DNA of 64,000 nt from Euzebyella marina (GTDB lineage: Bacteria > Bacteroidota > Bacteroidia > Flavobacteriales > Flavobacteriaceae). The position numbers and the translations under genes were made by a program. The stretch's first letter is position 1. Every line of letters starts with the position of its first letter. The notes beneath the pieces were generated by a model that worked only from the letters and a program-made list of their open reading frames with translations, made no database searches and had not been told where the DNA came from. The stretch spans positions 1,178,001 through 1,242,000 of the forward strand of contig NZ_JACYFK010000001.1 in the NCBI RefSeq assembly GCF_014855515.1, written 5' to 3'. Shown here piece after piece: positions 54,694 to 64,000 of the stretch.

Positions 54694-55848
54694 ATGGATG
54701 AAAATAGTTTAAAGTTCAACAGCCGCACCATTCACGGAGGACAAAAGCCTGACAAGGCTTATGGCGCGGTAATGCCACCAATATATCAGACTTCGACCTT
54801 TGCGCAGTCGCACCCGGGCGGTCATCAAGGCTATGAGTATTCGCGTAGCGGAAACCCTACAAGAAGTGCTCTTGAAAATTCATTGGCAAGTATCGAAAAC
54901 GGTAACTATGGTCTTGCCTTTGCAAGTGGTTTGGCAGCGATGGATGCCGTTATAAAACTTCTAAAACCAGGAGATGAAGTCATCTCTACCAACGATCTCT
55001 ACGGGGGTAGTTATAGGTTGTTTAAAAAAGTGTTCGAAAAATACGGTATCACTTTTCATTTTGTAGGCATGCAAGATGTCTTGAATATTGAGGCGGCCAT
55101 TACCCCAAAAACGAAACTGATATGGGTTGAGACACCGACCAACCCAATGATGAATATTATCGATATAAAAAGGGTGGCCAAAATTGCTAAAAAGAACCGT
55201 ATACTTTTGGCAGTAGATAATACTTTTGCCACCCCCTATCTACAAACACCCTTAGATTTGGGTGCCGATTTGGTCATGCATTCGGCCACCAAATATTTGG
55301 GTGGCCATAGCGATGTAGTAGCCGGAGCTTTAGTAGTGAATGACAAAGCACTGGCAGATGAGCTATATTTCATTCAAAATGCCAGTGGTGCCGTTTGCGG
55401 ACCGATGGATAGCTTTTTGGTTCTAAGGGGTATCAAAACGTTACATGTAAGAATGCAGCGGCATTGTGAAAATGGTGAGGCCATCGCGAATTTCTTGAGA
55501 AGCCATTCAAAGATTGAAAAAGTTTTTTGGCCCGGTTTTGAAAACCATCCCAATCACCAGATAGCAAAAGAACAAATGCAAGGCTTCGGCGGAATGATTT
55601 CATTTGTCACCAAAGGAAATAACTATGAAGATGCACTGAAAATCGTTAGCAATCTAAAGGTTTTTACTTTGGCCGAATCGTTGGGCGGTGTAGAGAGTTT
55701 GGCCGGTCATCCGGCAAGCATGACCCATGCGAGTATACCCAAAGAAGAGCGTGAAAAGAGCGGTGTAGTCGACGCCCTTATTCGTTTAAGTGTCGGAATC
55801 GAAGATGTCAACGACCTTATTGCCGACCTAAACCAAGCTATCGAATAG
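54694..55848 (+). CDS. cystathionine gamma-synthase or lyase (PLP-dependent)
   Basis: 384 aa Cys/Met metabolism PLP enzyme. The PLP Lys200 is in HSATKYLGGHSD; the phosphate-binding YEYSRSGNPTR (residues 47-57) and the ETPTNP segment are complete. The family covers cystathionine gamma-synthase (methionine synthesis) and gamma-lyase (cysteine supply). Which of the two cannot be settled from sequence alone, though synthase is the usual flavobacterial assignment. Cytoplasmic tetramer by family. Single gene with its own promoter. Confidence 0.9.
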   Translation: MDENSLKFNSRTIHGGQKPDKAYGAVMPPIYQTSTFAQSHPGGHQGYEYSRSGNPTRSALENSLASIENGNYGLAFASGLAAMDAVIKLLKPGDEVISTNDLYGGSYRLFKKVFEKYGITFHFVGMQDVLNIEAAITPKTKLIWVETPTNPMMNIIDIKRVAKIAKKNRILLAVDNTFATPYLQTPLDLGADLVMHSATKYLGGHSDVVAGALVVNDKALADELYFIQNASGAVCGPMDSFLVLRGIKTLHVRMQRHCENGEAIANFLRSHSKIEKVFWPGFENHPNHQIAKEQMQGFGGMISFVTKGNNYEDALKIVSNLKVFTLAESLGGVESLAGHPASMTHASIPKEEREKSGVVDALIRLSVGIEDVNDLIADLNQAIE

Positions 55849-55898
55849 CAGGTTTATTGAATTAATAAAAAAATAATAGTTAAATTATATAAATAGTA

Positions 55899-55906
55899 TA
55901 ATTTTG
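55899..55906 (+). promoter_or_regulatory. possible -7 element of gdhA
   Basis: TAATTTTG, exact TAnnTTTG, 69 bp before the gdhA ATG at 55976. No TTG box at the usual spacing. Confidence 0.35.
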
Positions 55907-55975
55907 CCGTTAAATTTTAAATTCAACAATTCGACCTCGAATTAAGGCAGGTCAATTATATATCTTTTAAAATAT

Positions 55976-57319
55976 ATGGAAGCAAAAATAAAAGCATTTA
56001 TGGATGAGGTGAAGGCCCGTAATGGCCATGAACCAGAATTCATTCAAGCGGTACAAGAAGTTGCCGAAACGGTCATACCTTATATCGCCCAGCACGAAAT
56101 CTATAATGGTAAGAACATTCTACTTAGAATGGTCGAGCCTGAAAGATTGATTTCTTTTAGGGTGGCATGGGTCGACGATTCTGGCGAGATACATGTGAAC
56201 CGTGGTTATAGAATTCAAATGAATTCTGCGATAGGGCCTTACAAAGGAGGTTTGCGATTTCACCCAACGGTAAATGCCAGTATCCTCAAATTTTTGGCGT
56301 TTGAACAAGTTTTTAAGAACAGCCTTACCACACTGCCGATGGGAGGTGGAAAAGGAGGTTCTGATTTTGATCCTAAAGGAAAATCAGATGATGAGGTGAT
56401 GCGTTTCTGTCACGCGTTCATGACCGAACTATGTCGCCATATTGGTCCGAATACAGACGTTCCTGCTGGTGATATTGGTGTAGGTTCTCGTGAAATCGGT
56501 TTCCTTTTTGGCATGTACAAGAAAATTAGAAATGAGTTTACGGGGGTTCTTACTGGAAAGGGTCTTTCCTGGGGAGGTTCGAAAATACGTCCGGAAGCCA
56601 CAGGTTATGGTACGGTATACTTTGCCGAAAATATGATGAAGACCAAAGACGAGAGTTTTGAAGGTAAAACAGTCGTTATCTCCGGTTCGGGTAATGTGGC
56701 ACAATACGCGGCGGAAAAAGTTCTTCAGTTGGGCGGTAAAGTTATTACCCTATCCGACTCAAGTGGTTATATCTATGATAAAGAGGGGCTTGATAAAGAA
56801 AAGCTTGACTTTGTTATGGATTTAAAGAATAATAGAAGAGGAAGAATTTCTGAATACGCAGATAAGTTCAAAGGAGCCGAGTACCATAAGGGAAAAACGC
56901 CATGGGAAGTAGCTTGTGACATTGCCTTGCCCTGTGCAACTCAAAATGAGCTTGATGTTGATGATGCGAAGGTTCTGTTGAAAAACGGATGTAAATGTGT
57001 AGCCGAAGGCGCCAATATGCCATGTACGGCAGAGGCTGTTCATGCATTTCATGATGCCAAGATATTGTTTGCTCCCGGTAAAGCCTCCAATGCAGGTGGT
57101 GTGGCCACTTCCGGGTTGGAAATGTCTCAGAACTCTCTGCGAATCAGTTGGACAAGGGAAGAGGTAGACGAGCGATTAAAAGATATAATGGAAGATATTC
57201 ACGACTCATGTATTGAGTACGGAATGGAAGAAAACGGGTTTTGCAACTACGTTAAAGGAGCCAATATTGCGGGCTTCGTAAAAGTGGCCGACGCTATGTT
57301 GGCACAGGGGGTTATCTAA
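55976..57319 (+). CDS. gdhA: NADP-specific glutamate dehydrogenase
   Basis: 447 aa. Makes glutamate from 2-oxoglutarate and ammonium. The active-site Lys126 is in PMGGGKGGSDFDPKG, matching the E. coli enzyme's position to within two residues. The cofactor motif SGSGNVAQYAAEK is near residue 235. The 447-residue length is that of the small hexameric NADP type. Single gene followed by a terminator at 57348-57389. Confidence 0.96.
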   Translation: MEAKIKAFMDEVKARNGHEPEFIQAVQEVAETVIPYIAQHEIYNGKNILLRMVEPERLISFRVAWVDDSGEIHVNRGYRIQMNSAIGPYKGGLRFHPTVNASILKFLAFEQVFKNSLTTLPMGGGKGGSDFDPKGKSDDEVMRFCHAFMTELCRHIGPNTDVPAGDIGVGSREIGFLFGMYKKIRNEFTGVLTGKGLSWGGSKIRPEATGYGTVYFAENMMKTKDESFEGKTVVISGSGNVAQYAAEKVLQLGGKVITLSDSSGYIYDKEGLDKEKLDFVMDLKNNRRGRISEYADKFKGAEYHKGKTPWEVACDIALPCATQNELDVDDAKVLLKNGCKCVAEGANMPCTAEAVHAFHDAKILFAPGKASNAGGVATSGLEMSQNSLRISWTREEVDERLKDIMEDIHDSCIEYGMEENGFCNYVKGANIAGFVKVADAMLAQGVI

Positions 57320-57347
57320 AACCTTTGTTTTGTTATTTGATTTAGCG

Positions 57348-57389
57348 AATCGGGAAGCGGAGCGAACAACTCTGTTTCCCGATTTTTGT
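57348..57389 (+). terminator. intrinsic terminator after gdhA
   Basis: Stem AATCGGGAA (57348-57356) / TTCCCGATT (57376-57384) with a 19-nt loop, then TTTGTTTT. It lies 29 bp after the gdhA stop. Confidence 0.65.
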
Positions 57390-57435
57390 TTTCTATTGCA
57401 CTGCAAAACTTATATTTGCGATAATTCCACTTTAA

Positions 57436-58155
57436 ATGCAGGTTCGCACCAAGGCCATAGTTTTATCGGCACTCAAATACGGCGATACAAGTTTAATCGT
57501 CAAGGCTTTTACTGCCTCCGAAGGTTTAAAGTCGTATTTGCTAAAGGGAGTTCTTGCCTCTAAAAAGGGAAAGGTAAAGGCGGCTTACTTTCAACCTTTG
57601 ACACAACTCGAAATTATTGCATACCATAAAAATAAAGGCACTTTAGAAAGTATTCGCGAGACTAAAGTGAGTTATCACTATCAAACTCTGCATGCCGATA
57701 TAGCGAAAAACGCTATGACTTTGTTCTTGGCCGAAATGCTATCGAACAGTATACATGAAGAAGAGGCCAACCCTTCGCTATTCGAGTTTTTAGAAGCATC
57801 GTTGCAATGGTTCGACACCCATGATAGTATAGCCAACTTTCATATTTTTCTGTTGTTGAGATTGACCAAGTATCTTGGTTTTTATCCTGATGCAGATAAT
57901 ATTGATGCTTCTTATTTTGATTTGTTGGAAGGAGAGTTTACCGATACCCCATCTTTGAACCCAATGCTGGCCGATACCAATCTTGATTTCTTTAAGACCT
58001 TCTTGGGCATAAATTTTGATGGTATAAAAAGCATCAAAATGAACAAAAAAAACCGCCAAGAACTCTTGAATTCACTTGTTTCATATTACGAACTTCATTT
58101 ACAAGGGTTTCGTAAGCCAAGGTCTCTTGCTGTGTTGAACGAAGTCTTTAGTTGA
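57436..58155 (+). CDS. recO: DNA repair protein RecO
   Basis: 239 aa. RecO helps load RecA onto SSB-covered single-stranded DNA in recombination repair with RecR. The N-terminal OB-fold shows the family's TKAIVLSALKYGDTSLIVKAF and LLKGVLASKKGKVK; a helical domain follows (about residues 85-230). The zinc-finger Cys of some RecO proteins are absent, which is common in Bacteroidota. The TonB-dependent receptor gene starts one base after its stop. Confidence 0.93.
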   Translation: MQVRTKAIVLSALKYGDTSLIVKAFTASEGLKSYLLKGVLASKKGKVKAAYFQPLTQLEIIAYHKNKGTLESIRETKVSYHYQTLHADIAKNAMTLFLAEMLSNSIHEEEANPSLFEFLEASLQWFDTHDSIANFHIFLLLRLTKYLGFYPDADNIDASYFDLLEGEFTDTPSLNPMLADTNLDFFKTFLGINFDGIKSIKMNKKNRQELLNSLVSYYELHLQGFRKPRSLAVLNEVFS

Positions 58156-58156
58156 C

Positions 58157-60568
58157 ATGAACAAGATTTTACCAATCTTATTCTTTATGGTGTTTCAGGT
58201 ACTAAGCGCTCAACAAATCAAAATTTTGGACGCAGATACCGGAGACCCCATTTCAAATGTAGCCATCTACAATCTAGATCGGTCGAAAACGATCATTTCA
58301 GATATCGATGGTATGGCCGATTTAAGTCTTTTTTCTCCTACCGAACGCATAATGTTCAAACATTTGAGCTATCAGATACGAAGAAGTAGCCGATCTCAAA
58401 TCTGGAAGCAGAACAACCGACTCTATATGTTAATGAAAGCCGAACAACTAGATGAAGTAGTCATGTCGGTATCGAAATGGGAGCAACAGAAAAAAGATGT
58501 GCCCAACAAAATTGAAGTTGTAGGTGCCAAAGAAGTACGTTTCACCAACCCGCAAACATCGGCCGATTTATTGGCCAATACAGGAAAGGTTTTTGTTCAG
58601 AAAAGCCAATTAGGGGGCGGTAGCCCCATGATTCGGGGTTTTGCCACCAATAGATTGTTGATTTCTGTTGACGGTGTGCGAATGAACAATGCCATTTTTA
58701 GGGGTGGAAACTTACAGAATGTTATTTCTATTGACCCTTTTACCATCAAGAATACCGAAATTATTTTTGGCCCAGGGTCCGTGATATATGGTAGTGATGC
58801 TATGGGAGGGGTCATGAACTTTTATACACAAAATCCACAACTGGCCACTACTGACAGCCTTGAGATTTCCGGTGAGGCAGCTTACCGATTTTCATCTGCC
58901 AATATGGAAAATACTGTTCATGCCGACATCAATCTGGCGAAAAAAAAGTGGGGATTTTTAACCAGTGCGACCTATAACAATTTTGGTGATTTGGTAATGG
59001 GTAAGCATGGTCCGCAATCATATCTTCGTAATTACTATGTGGAATCTAGGGGTGAAGAAGATTATAAGGTCTTGAATGAAAACCCAAGAAAGCAGTTGCC
59101 CACAGGCTATGACCAAATCAACCTAATGCAAAAAGTTCTTTTTTCCCCGAACAATAATTGGTCGTACAATCTTGGCCTTCATTATTCAGAAACTACCGAC
59201 TACTCTAGATACGATAGATTGATTCGACCGAATAGTCAAAACAATGGTTTGCGGTCTGCCGAATGGTTTTATGGTCCGCAAAAATGGTTATTGGGCAATC
59301 TTCAGGCAAAACAAAGGGGTAGAGGTATCTTTTATGATGGTCTTAAAATTACGGCTGCCTATCAATTTTTTGAGGAAAGCAGAAATGATAGAGGTTTCAA
59401 TGATGCCATTAGATATACGACCCAAGAAAAGGTAGATGCCATTTCTACCAATATCGATTTCGAGAATAAACGTATCGGAAACTTAAGGCTTTATTATGGA
59501 GGGGAATATGTTTACAATAAGATAGGTTCGATAGGCAGTGAATTGAATATCATAACCAATGAAACTTCTGAATCGGCCACTAGATACCCTGATGGTTCAA
59601 CATGGCAGACCTTGGCAGGTTATATGAATGCTGAGTACAAGGCCAAGCCTAACTTCACACTACTTTCCGGTCTTCGATATAGTCATGTGTGGATAGATGC
59701 TATATTTGACAAGACCTTTTATCCCTTTCCTTTTGACGATGCCAATCTTAACAACGGCGCTTTGACAGGAAGTGTTGGTTTCAGCTGGTTTCCTAAAACC
59801 GATTTGCAAATCACTCTTAATGGATCCACTGGTTTTAGGGCACCCAATATTAATGATGTAGGTAAAATATTTGACTCCGAGCCTGGTGCGGTGGTAGTGC
59901 CGAACCCTGACCTTGAACCTGAATATGCGTACAATATAGAGTTAGGGGCGCATAAAAATTTTAATGATAAGCTTATGCTCAGAGGGGCTGCTTATTATAC
60001 TTATCTGGTCGACGCTTTGGTGCGAAGAGAGTTTCAATTTGGTGGTCAAAGCCAGATAGACTATAAAGGTGAGCTCAGCCAGGTTCTGGCCATTCAAAAT
60101 GCTGCAAAAGCTTATGTTTATGGATTGGAAGTAGGATTGGAGGCTTTTCTTGCCAACAACTTTTCAATCGTTTCAAACTTAACATTAACCGAAGGTTTAG
60201 AAGAAGAGGAAGATGGTAGCGACTCGCCCGGAAGGCATGTAGCCCCGGCATTCGGCGATTTTCATTTGATCTGGAAGAACCAAAGGTTAAAGGCCGATGT
60301 TTTTTTAAATTACAATGGTCGAATTTCTTACGACAATTTGGCGGCTTCAGAACGAAGTAAAGAGTATATCTATGCCGTTGATCATGAGGGAAACCCTTAC
60401 TCACCATCTTGGCATACCTTGAATTTTAGGTCGCAGTATGCATTTACACAAGAGTTGAAGGCTTCTATGAGCGTAGAAAATATTACGGGGCAACGATACA
60501 GACCCTATAGCTCGGGGGTGGTAGCCGCAGGAACAAATCTTGTTTTGGGTCTTGGGTATTCCTTCTAA
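58157..60568 (+). CDS. TonB-dependent outer-membrane receptor
   Basis: 803 aa. A signal peptide (MNKILPILFFMVFQVLSAQ) is followed by a carboxypeptidase-regulatory-like domain (about 20-95), a plug (about 110-225) and a 22-strand barrel ending in Phe. The plug pattern GSPMIRGFATNRLLISVDG and MNNAIFRGGNLQNV resembles the haem/haemoglobin receptor branch, so haem or iron uptake is possible but unproven. It starts 1 bp after recO; the pair is probably cotranscribed. A terminator at 60586-60608 follows. Confidence 0.93.
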   Translation: MNKILPILFFMVFQVLSAQQIKILDADTGDPISNVAIYNLDRSKTIISDIDGMADLSLFSPTERIMFKHLSYQIRRSSRSQIWKQNNRLYMLMKAEQLDEVVMSVSKWEQQKKDVPNKIEVVGAKEVRFTNPQTSADLLANTGKVFVQKSQLGGGSPMIRGFATNRLLISVDGVRMNNAIFRGGNLQNVISIDPFTIKNTEIIFGPGSVIYGSDAMGGVMNFYTQNPQLATTDSLEISGEAAYRFSSANMENTVHADINLAKKKWGFLTSATYNNFGDLVMGKHGPQSYLRNYYVESRGEEDYKVLNENPRKQLPTGYDQINLMQKVLFSPNNNWSYNLGLHYSETTDYSRYDRLIRPNSQNNGLRSAEWFYGPQKWLLGNLQAKQRGRGIFYDGLKITAAYQFFEESRNDRGFNDAIRYTTQEKVDAISTNIDFENKRIGNLRLYYGGEYVYNKIGSIGSELNIITNETSESATRYPDGSTWQTLAGYMNAEYKAKPNFTLLSGLRYSHVWIDAIFDKTFYPFPFDDANLNNGALTGSVGFSWFPKTDLQITLNGSTGFRAPNINDVGKIFDSEPGAVVVPNPDLEPEYAYNIELGAHKNFNDKLMLRGAAYYTYLVDALVRREFQFGGQSQIDYKGELSQVLAIQNAAKAYVYGLEVGLEAFLANNFSIVSNLTLTEGLEEEEDGSDSPGRHVAPAFGDFHLIWKNQRLKADVFLNYNGRISYDNLAASERSKEYIYAVDHEGNPYSPSWHTLNFRSQYAFTQELKASMSVENITGQRYRPYSSGVVAAGTNLVLGLGYSF

Positions 60569-60585
60569 ATAAAAAGCATAAAAAA

Positions 60586-60608
60586 ACCCTCTTTGCAGAG
60601 GGTGGTTT
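60586..60608 (+). terminator. intrinsic terminator after the TonB-dependent receptor gene
   Basis: Stem ACCCTCT (60586-60592) / AGAGGGT (60597-60603) with a 4-nt loop, then GGTTTT. It lies 17 bp after the stop. Confidence 0.7.
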
Positions 60609-60872
60609 TATCAAGTAGGTTTGGTCGAGTTTGGGTTAAGCTTTTTGTAGGTATGAATTCCGATTTGGGTTCGGAATCAATTTTTCGGTCAAGTTCAAGG
60701 GGCGATTTGGGGTCAACTCTATCACTTAATTACAATGTAAAACTAGGGCTTGTTTACCTGTTTTCGAAAATATTGTTGTGAATGGGCGCAGTCTTGTGGT
60801 GAAAAATATGACCGGTACGTTTTCTTCGATAAAACGCCATGTGCTGTTTGAAAAAATAATAGATGCATAAAA
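60609..60872. other. gap between two terminators without recognised genes
   Basis: 264 bp. A 62-codon plus-strand frame starts inside the upstream terminator and has no family resemblance, so it is not called. No tRNA or other RNA gene seen. Confidence 0.5.
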
Positions 60873-60898
60873 AAAGACCCTTTAAAAAAAGGGTCTTT
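60873..60898 (-). terminator. intrinsic terminator after the Ala/Lys/Glu-rich lipoprotein gene
   Basis: Stem AAAGACCCTTT (60873-60883) / AAAGGGTCTTT (60888-60898) with a 4-nt loop and a T-run on the minus strand. It lies 26 bp beyond the gene end. Confidence 0.8.
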
Positions 60899-60924
60899 AG
60901 AGATTGTAAAATAAGGCTGTAATT

Positions 60925-61257
60925 TTAGTTTTCTACCTCCTCTTCAATTTCATCGGCCGCATCATTGGCGGCATTTTTAACGTCATTGGCGGCTTTGCTT
61001 GCACCATCTTTGATGTTCTCCCCGGCTTTCTTCGCCTTGTCAGCTGCGTCTTCGCCAATTTCTTTCATCGTTTTACCGGCTTCCTTAACTTCGTCCATAG
61101 CTTTGTCACTAGCTTCTTTTATGTCATCTCCAGCTTGTTCCATAGCTTCGCTGGCCTGCTCGGCAGCGCTTTTTGCTTTTTCCTCTGCATCTCTGCAAGA
61201 AACCACTGTGGTAGATAGGGCAAGTGCCAAAATTGAACTTAAAACGATTCTTTTCAT
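60925..61257 (-). CDS. Ala/Lys/Glu-rich (LEA/YtxH-like) lipoprotein
   Basis: 110 aa. A lipoprotein signal ends at Cys21 (VVSC). The rest is a continuous amphipathic helix rich in Ala, Lys and Glu/Asp with a rough 11-residue rhythm (KAKSAAEQASEAMEQAGDD, DKAKKAGENIKDGASKAAND), like LEA or apolipoprotein-type sequences and YtxH-like proteins. Such proteins can coat membranes or protect against stress; the exact role is unknown. Own terminator, divergent from ileS. Confidence 0.85.
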   Translation of the reverse strand: MKRIVLSSILALALSTTVVSCRDAEEKAKSAAEQASEAMEQAGDDIKEASDKAMDEVKEAGKTMKEIGEDAADKAKKAGENIKDGASKAANDVKNAANDAADEIEEEVEN

Positions 61258-61433
61258 TTTGTTTGTATTTATGTTAGTTACTAGTTAAAAGATATACGGT
61301 TGATGCTCTGGTTTGGATGCCTTTTTTTAACAAATGCCATCATGCTGGTTAAGCTTTTTATTTTTTAAGAGTAACCTGTTGATATCAAGCGTTCAGATTT
61401 GTGTTTGGGGACTGATAATTACTTAAAAATGCC

Positions 61434-61441
61434 TAATTTTG
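61434..61441 (+). promoter_or_regulatory. possible -7 element of ileS
   Basis: TAATTTTG, exact TAnnTTTG, 51 bp before the ileS ATG at 61493. The nearest upstream TTTG is 26 nt away, slightly beyond the usual spacing. Confidence 0.35.
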
Positions 61442-61492
61442 CTGCCTTAAAATAATAGAACTCAAGATAGTTCGCTCAGAAGAAAGGCTTTT

Positions 61493-64000
61493 ATGAAGTT
61501 TGCGGAATACAAAGGATTAGACCTGCCAAAGGTCGCAGAAGAGATACTTGATTACTGGAAGAAAGAAGGAATATTCGAAAAGAGTATTTCTACAAGGGAA
61601 GGTAAACCAAGTTATGTGTTTTATGAAGGGCCGCCTTCTGCAAACGGAATGCCCGGTATTCACCATGTAATGGCCCGAACAATCAAAGATATTTTTCCGC
61701 GCTACAAGACCATGAAAGGTTTTCAGGTGAAACGTAAAGCGGGTTGGGATACCCACGGTCTGCCTATTGAGTTGGGTGTTGAAAAAGAATTGGGCATCAC
61801 CAAAGAAGATATCGGTAAAAAAATATCGGTTGAGGAGTACAATGCGGCCTGTAAAAAGGCGGTCATGCGCTATACAGACGTATGGAACCGTATGACCGAA
61901 CAAGTAGGTTATTGGGTCGATATGAACGACCCGTATATTACCTATAAATCTAAATATATGGAGTCTGTTTGGTGGCTTCTAAAACAGATTTATAACAAAG
62001 ATCTTATTTATAAGGGTTACACCATTCAGCCGTATTCTCCCAAGGCCGGTACTGGGCTAAGTTCGCACGAGCTGAATCAGCCGGGTACTTATCAAGATGT
62101 TACCGATACTACAGTTGTTGCGCAATTTAAGGCTGTAGAATCGACCTTGCCTTCTTTTTTGCAAGACGAGGGAGACATCTTTTTCTTGGCATGGACGACC
62201 ACACCATGGACCTTGCCTTCGAATACCGCATTGACCGTAGGGCCTAAAATAGATTATGTTTTGGTCGAAACCTATAATCAGTACACCTTTGAGCCAATGA
62301 ACGTGGTAGTGGCCAAAAAATTGGTCGCCAAACAATTTGCCGGAAAGTATTTTGAGGTTGCTTCAAAACCCGAATTGATTGAATACAAGTCAGGAGATAA
62401 AAAGATTCCTTTTTATGTGGTCAAAGAGTTTAGGGGTGAAGATTTAGTGGGTATAAAATACGAGCAGCTTCTTGACTATGCACTTCCTTATCAAAACCCT
62501 GAAAATGCATTTCGGGTAATAGCAGGTGATTTTGTAACCACTGAAGATGGTACAGGTATAGTTCACACGGCGCCTACCTTTGGTGCAGACGATGCCTTGG
62601 TTGCCAAACAGGCAGAGCCTGAAGTTCCACCTTTGTTAGTGCTCGACGAAAACAACAATCCTGTTCCTTTGGTCGATTTACAAGGTAAGTTTAGACCTGA
62701 GTTGAAAGAGCTTGGCGGTAAATATGTGAAAAACGAATATTACGATTTAGGTGAAGAGCCCGAAAAATCGGTCGATGTTGAAATTGCTATTCGTTTAAAA
62801 GAGGAGAACAAAGCGTTTAAGGTTGAGAAATACGTTCACAGCTACCCCAATTGTTGGAGAACCGATAAGCCTATTTTATATTACCCATTAGATTCGTGGT
62901 TCATTAAGATTACCGATGTAAAAGAAAGAATGTTTGAGCTTAATCAAACAATCAATTGGAAACCGAAATCTACTGGTGACGGTCGCTTTGGTAATTGGTT
63001 GGCCAATGCCAACGACTGGAACCTTAGTCGATCCAGGTATTGGGGCATACCATTGCCTATATGGAGAACTGAAGACGGCCGAGAGGCCAAAATAATCGGT
63101 TCGGTGGCGGAGTTGAAAGAAGAAATGGCAAAGGCTGTAGGTCAAGGTTTGATGCAGAAAGATATATTCGAATCTTTCACGGTTGGTGACATGTCAGACG
63201 AGAACTATGAGAAAATAGACCTTCATAAAAATATTGTTGACGGCATCACTTTGGTTTCCGATTCCGGCAAACCAATGAAAAGGGAAAGCGACTTGATAGA
63301 TGTGTGGTTCGATAGTGGATCAATGCCCTATGCCCAATGGCACTATCCTTTTGAGAATAAAGAACTGATTGATGAAGGTACTACCTATCCAGCCGATTTT
63401 ATTGCCGAAGGGGTAGACCAGACAAGAGGTTGGTTCTATACCTTGCATGCTATCGCTACCATGGTATTCGATTCGGTAGCGTATAAAAATGTAGTCTCTA
63501 ACGGACTTGTTTTGGACAAGGATGGCAAGAAGATGTCGAAACGTTTGGGTAATGCCGTAGACCCATTCGATACGATGAACGAACATGGGGCCGATGCCAC
63601 TCGCTGGTATATGATTTCGAATGCGAACCCATGGGATAATTTGAAATTTGATATCGATGGTATTGTTGAGGTGAAGCGTAAGTTTTTCGGTACGCTTTAC
63701 AATACGTATTCATTCTTTGCACTTTACGCAAATATTGATTCTTTCGATTATTCGGAGGCAGATATTCCATTAGAGGAGCGCCCTGAAATAGACCGTTGGA
63801 TCCTTTCTGAACTTCATAGTTTGATTAAGGCGGTTGATGAAGCGTATGCCGATTATGAACCGACAAGAGCTACTAGGGCCATATCTGATTACGTGCAAGA
63901 AAACCTAAGTAACTGGTATGTGCGTTTGTGCAGAAGAAGGTTTTGGAAAGGTGAATATCAAAAAGATAAAATCTCGGCTTACCAAACTTTGTATACTTGT
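61493..64000 (+). CDS. ileS: isoleucine--tRNA ligase, type 2 (3' part outside window)
   Basis: 836 codons from the ATG at 61493 to the window edge; the full enzyme in relatives has about 1130 residues, so about a quarter is missing. The class I HIGH-type motif appears as GIHH (residues 55-58) in [16 protein letters not shown], and KMSKR is at residues 680-684. An editing domain lies between them ([11 protein letters not shown]). The sequence is of the eukaryote-like type 2 group, usual in Bacteroidota and known to be less sensitive to mupirocin. It charges tRNA-Ile in the cytoplasm. Confidence 0.96.
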   Translation, partial: MKFAEYKGLDLPKVAEEILDYWKKEGIFEKSISTREGKPSYVFYEGPPSANGMPGIHHVMARTIKDIFPRYKTMKGFQVKRKAGWDTHGLPIELGVEKELGITKEDIGKKISVEEYNAACKKAVMRYTDVWNRMTEQVGYWVDMNDPYITYKSKYMESVWWLLKQIYNKDLIYKGYTIQPYSPKAGTGLSSHELNQPGTYQDVTDTTVVAQFKAVESTLPSFLQDEGDIFFLAWTTTPWTLPSNTALTVGPKIDYVLVETYNQYTFEPMNVVVAKKLVAKQFAGKYFEVASKPELIEYKSGDKKIPFYVVKEFRGEDLVGIKYEQLLDYALPYQNPENAFRVIAGDFVTTEDGTGIVHTAPTFGADDALVAKQAEPEVPPLLVLDENNNPVPLVDLQGKFRPELKELGGKYVKNEYYDLGEEPEKSVDVEIAIRLKEENKAFKVEKYVHSYPNCWRTDKPILYYPLDSWFIKITDVKERMFELNQTINWKPKSTGDGRFGNWLANANDWNLSRSRYWGIPLPIWRTEDGREAKIIGSVAELKEEMAKAVGQGLMQKDIFESFTVGDMSDENYEKIDLHKNIVDGITLVSDSGKPMKRESDLIDVWFDSGSMPYAQWHYPFENKELIDEGTTYPADFIAEGVDQTRGWFYTLHAIATMVFDSVAYKNVVSNGLVLDKDGKKMSKRLGNAVDPFDTMNEHGADATRWYMISNANPWDNLKFDIDGIVEVKRKFFGTLYNTYSFFALYANIDSFDYSEADIPLEERPEIDRWILSELHSLIKAVDEAYADYEPTRATRAISDYVQENLSNWYVRLCRRRFWKGEYQKDKISAYQTLYTC

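Noticed and set aside
60593-60781. 62-codon plus-strand frame after the TonB-dependent receptor
   Set aside because: It starts inside a terminator stem, has no promoter and no resemblance to a known family.

Overview
The window looks like chromosomal DNA of a member of the Flavobacteriaceae (Bacteroidota). Supporting signs are promoter elements of the TTG-N17..23-TAnnTTTG type, no obvious Shine-Dalgarno sequences, a complete Bat (aerotolerance) operon, a type 2 isoleucyl-tRNA synthetase, many lipoproteins with an LxSC-type lipobox, and moderately AT-rich DNA. Genus is not certain; a marine relative of Zobellia or Maribacter would fit. I saw no insertion sequence, prophage, CRISPR array, rRNA or tRNA gene.

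Layout. 1-4838 (minus): multidrug efflux operon, GbsR/MarR regulator, membrane-fusion lipoprotein and RND pump (the pump's last few codons lie outside the window), with a duplicated 20-bp operator. 4891-6339 (minus): pheS and a small partner. 6431-8751 (minus): beta-carbonic anhydrase with a SulP anion transporter, a probable bicarbonate module. 8836-18346 (minus): a small secreted protein and the Bat operon (moxR, DUF58, a two-TM protein, batA, batB, batC, batD, batE). 18505-21448 (plus): aldo/keto reductase, short-chain dehydrogenase and an AlbA_2 protein. 21445-22401 (minus): PfkB sugar kinase. 22552-25523 (plus): a cluster of SPFH-GYF protein, tandem zinc-ribbon membrane protein and PPP-type phosphoesterase. 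25585-26583: acyl-ACP desaturase.

26636-34785 (mostly minus): a helix-hairpin-helix membrane protein, an 800-bp gene-poor gap, an ALDH7-type dehydrogenase, DUF1304, a CHASE-type histidine kinase, 3-hydroxyanthranilate dioxygenase, a CAP lipoprotein, an acyltransferase and CvpA. 34887-39953: two small proteins and a glycerol block, glpK-glpD facing gpsA. 40093-46156: a conserved lipoprotein, a DUF421 protein, an AraC regulator divergent from a phytanoyl-CoA-dioxygenase-like enzyme (with 21-bp-spaced direct repeats between them), a second SulP transporter and a cytochrome c lipoprotein.

46200-64000: mostly single housekeeping genes. These are a YheT-type hydrolase, a cyclic-nucleotide-binding/thioredoxin-reductase-like fusion, a nitronate-monooxygenase-type enzyme, a Tat-exported Gfo/Idh/MocA protein, a thioesterase, EamA and ArsC-like genes, DinB, a DUF3298 lipoprotein, cystathionine gamma-synthase, gdhA, recO with a TonB-dependent receptor, an Ala/Lys/Glu-rich lipoprotein and ileS (its 3' part is outside the window).

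The least explained parts are the SPFH/zinc-ribbon/phosphoesterase cluster, the AraC/oxygenase/SulP locus, the cysteine-poor reductase fusion, and several very small reading frames in gaps, above all a 47-residue Lys/Cys-rich one at 51291-51434.
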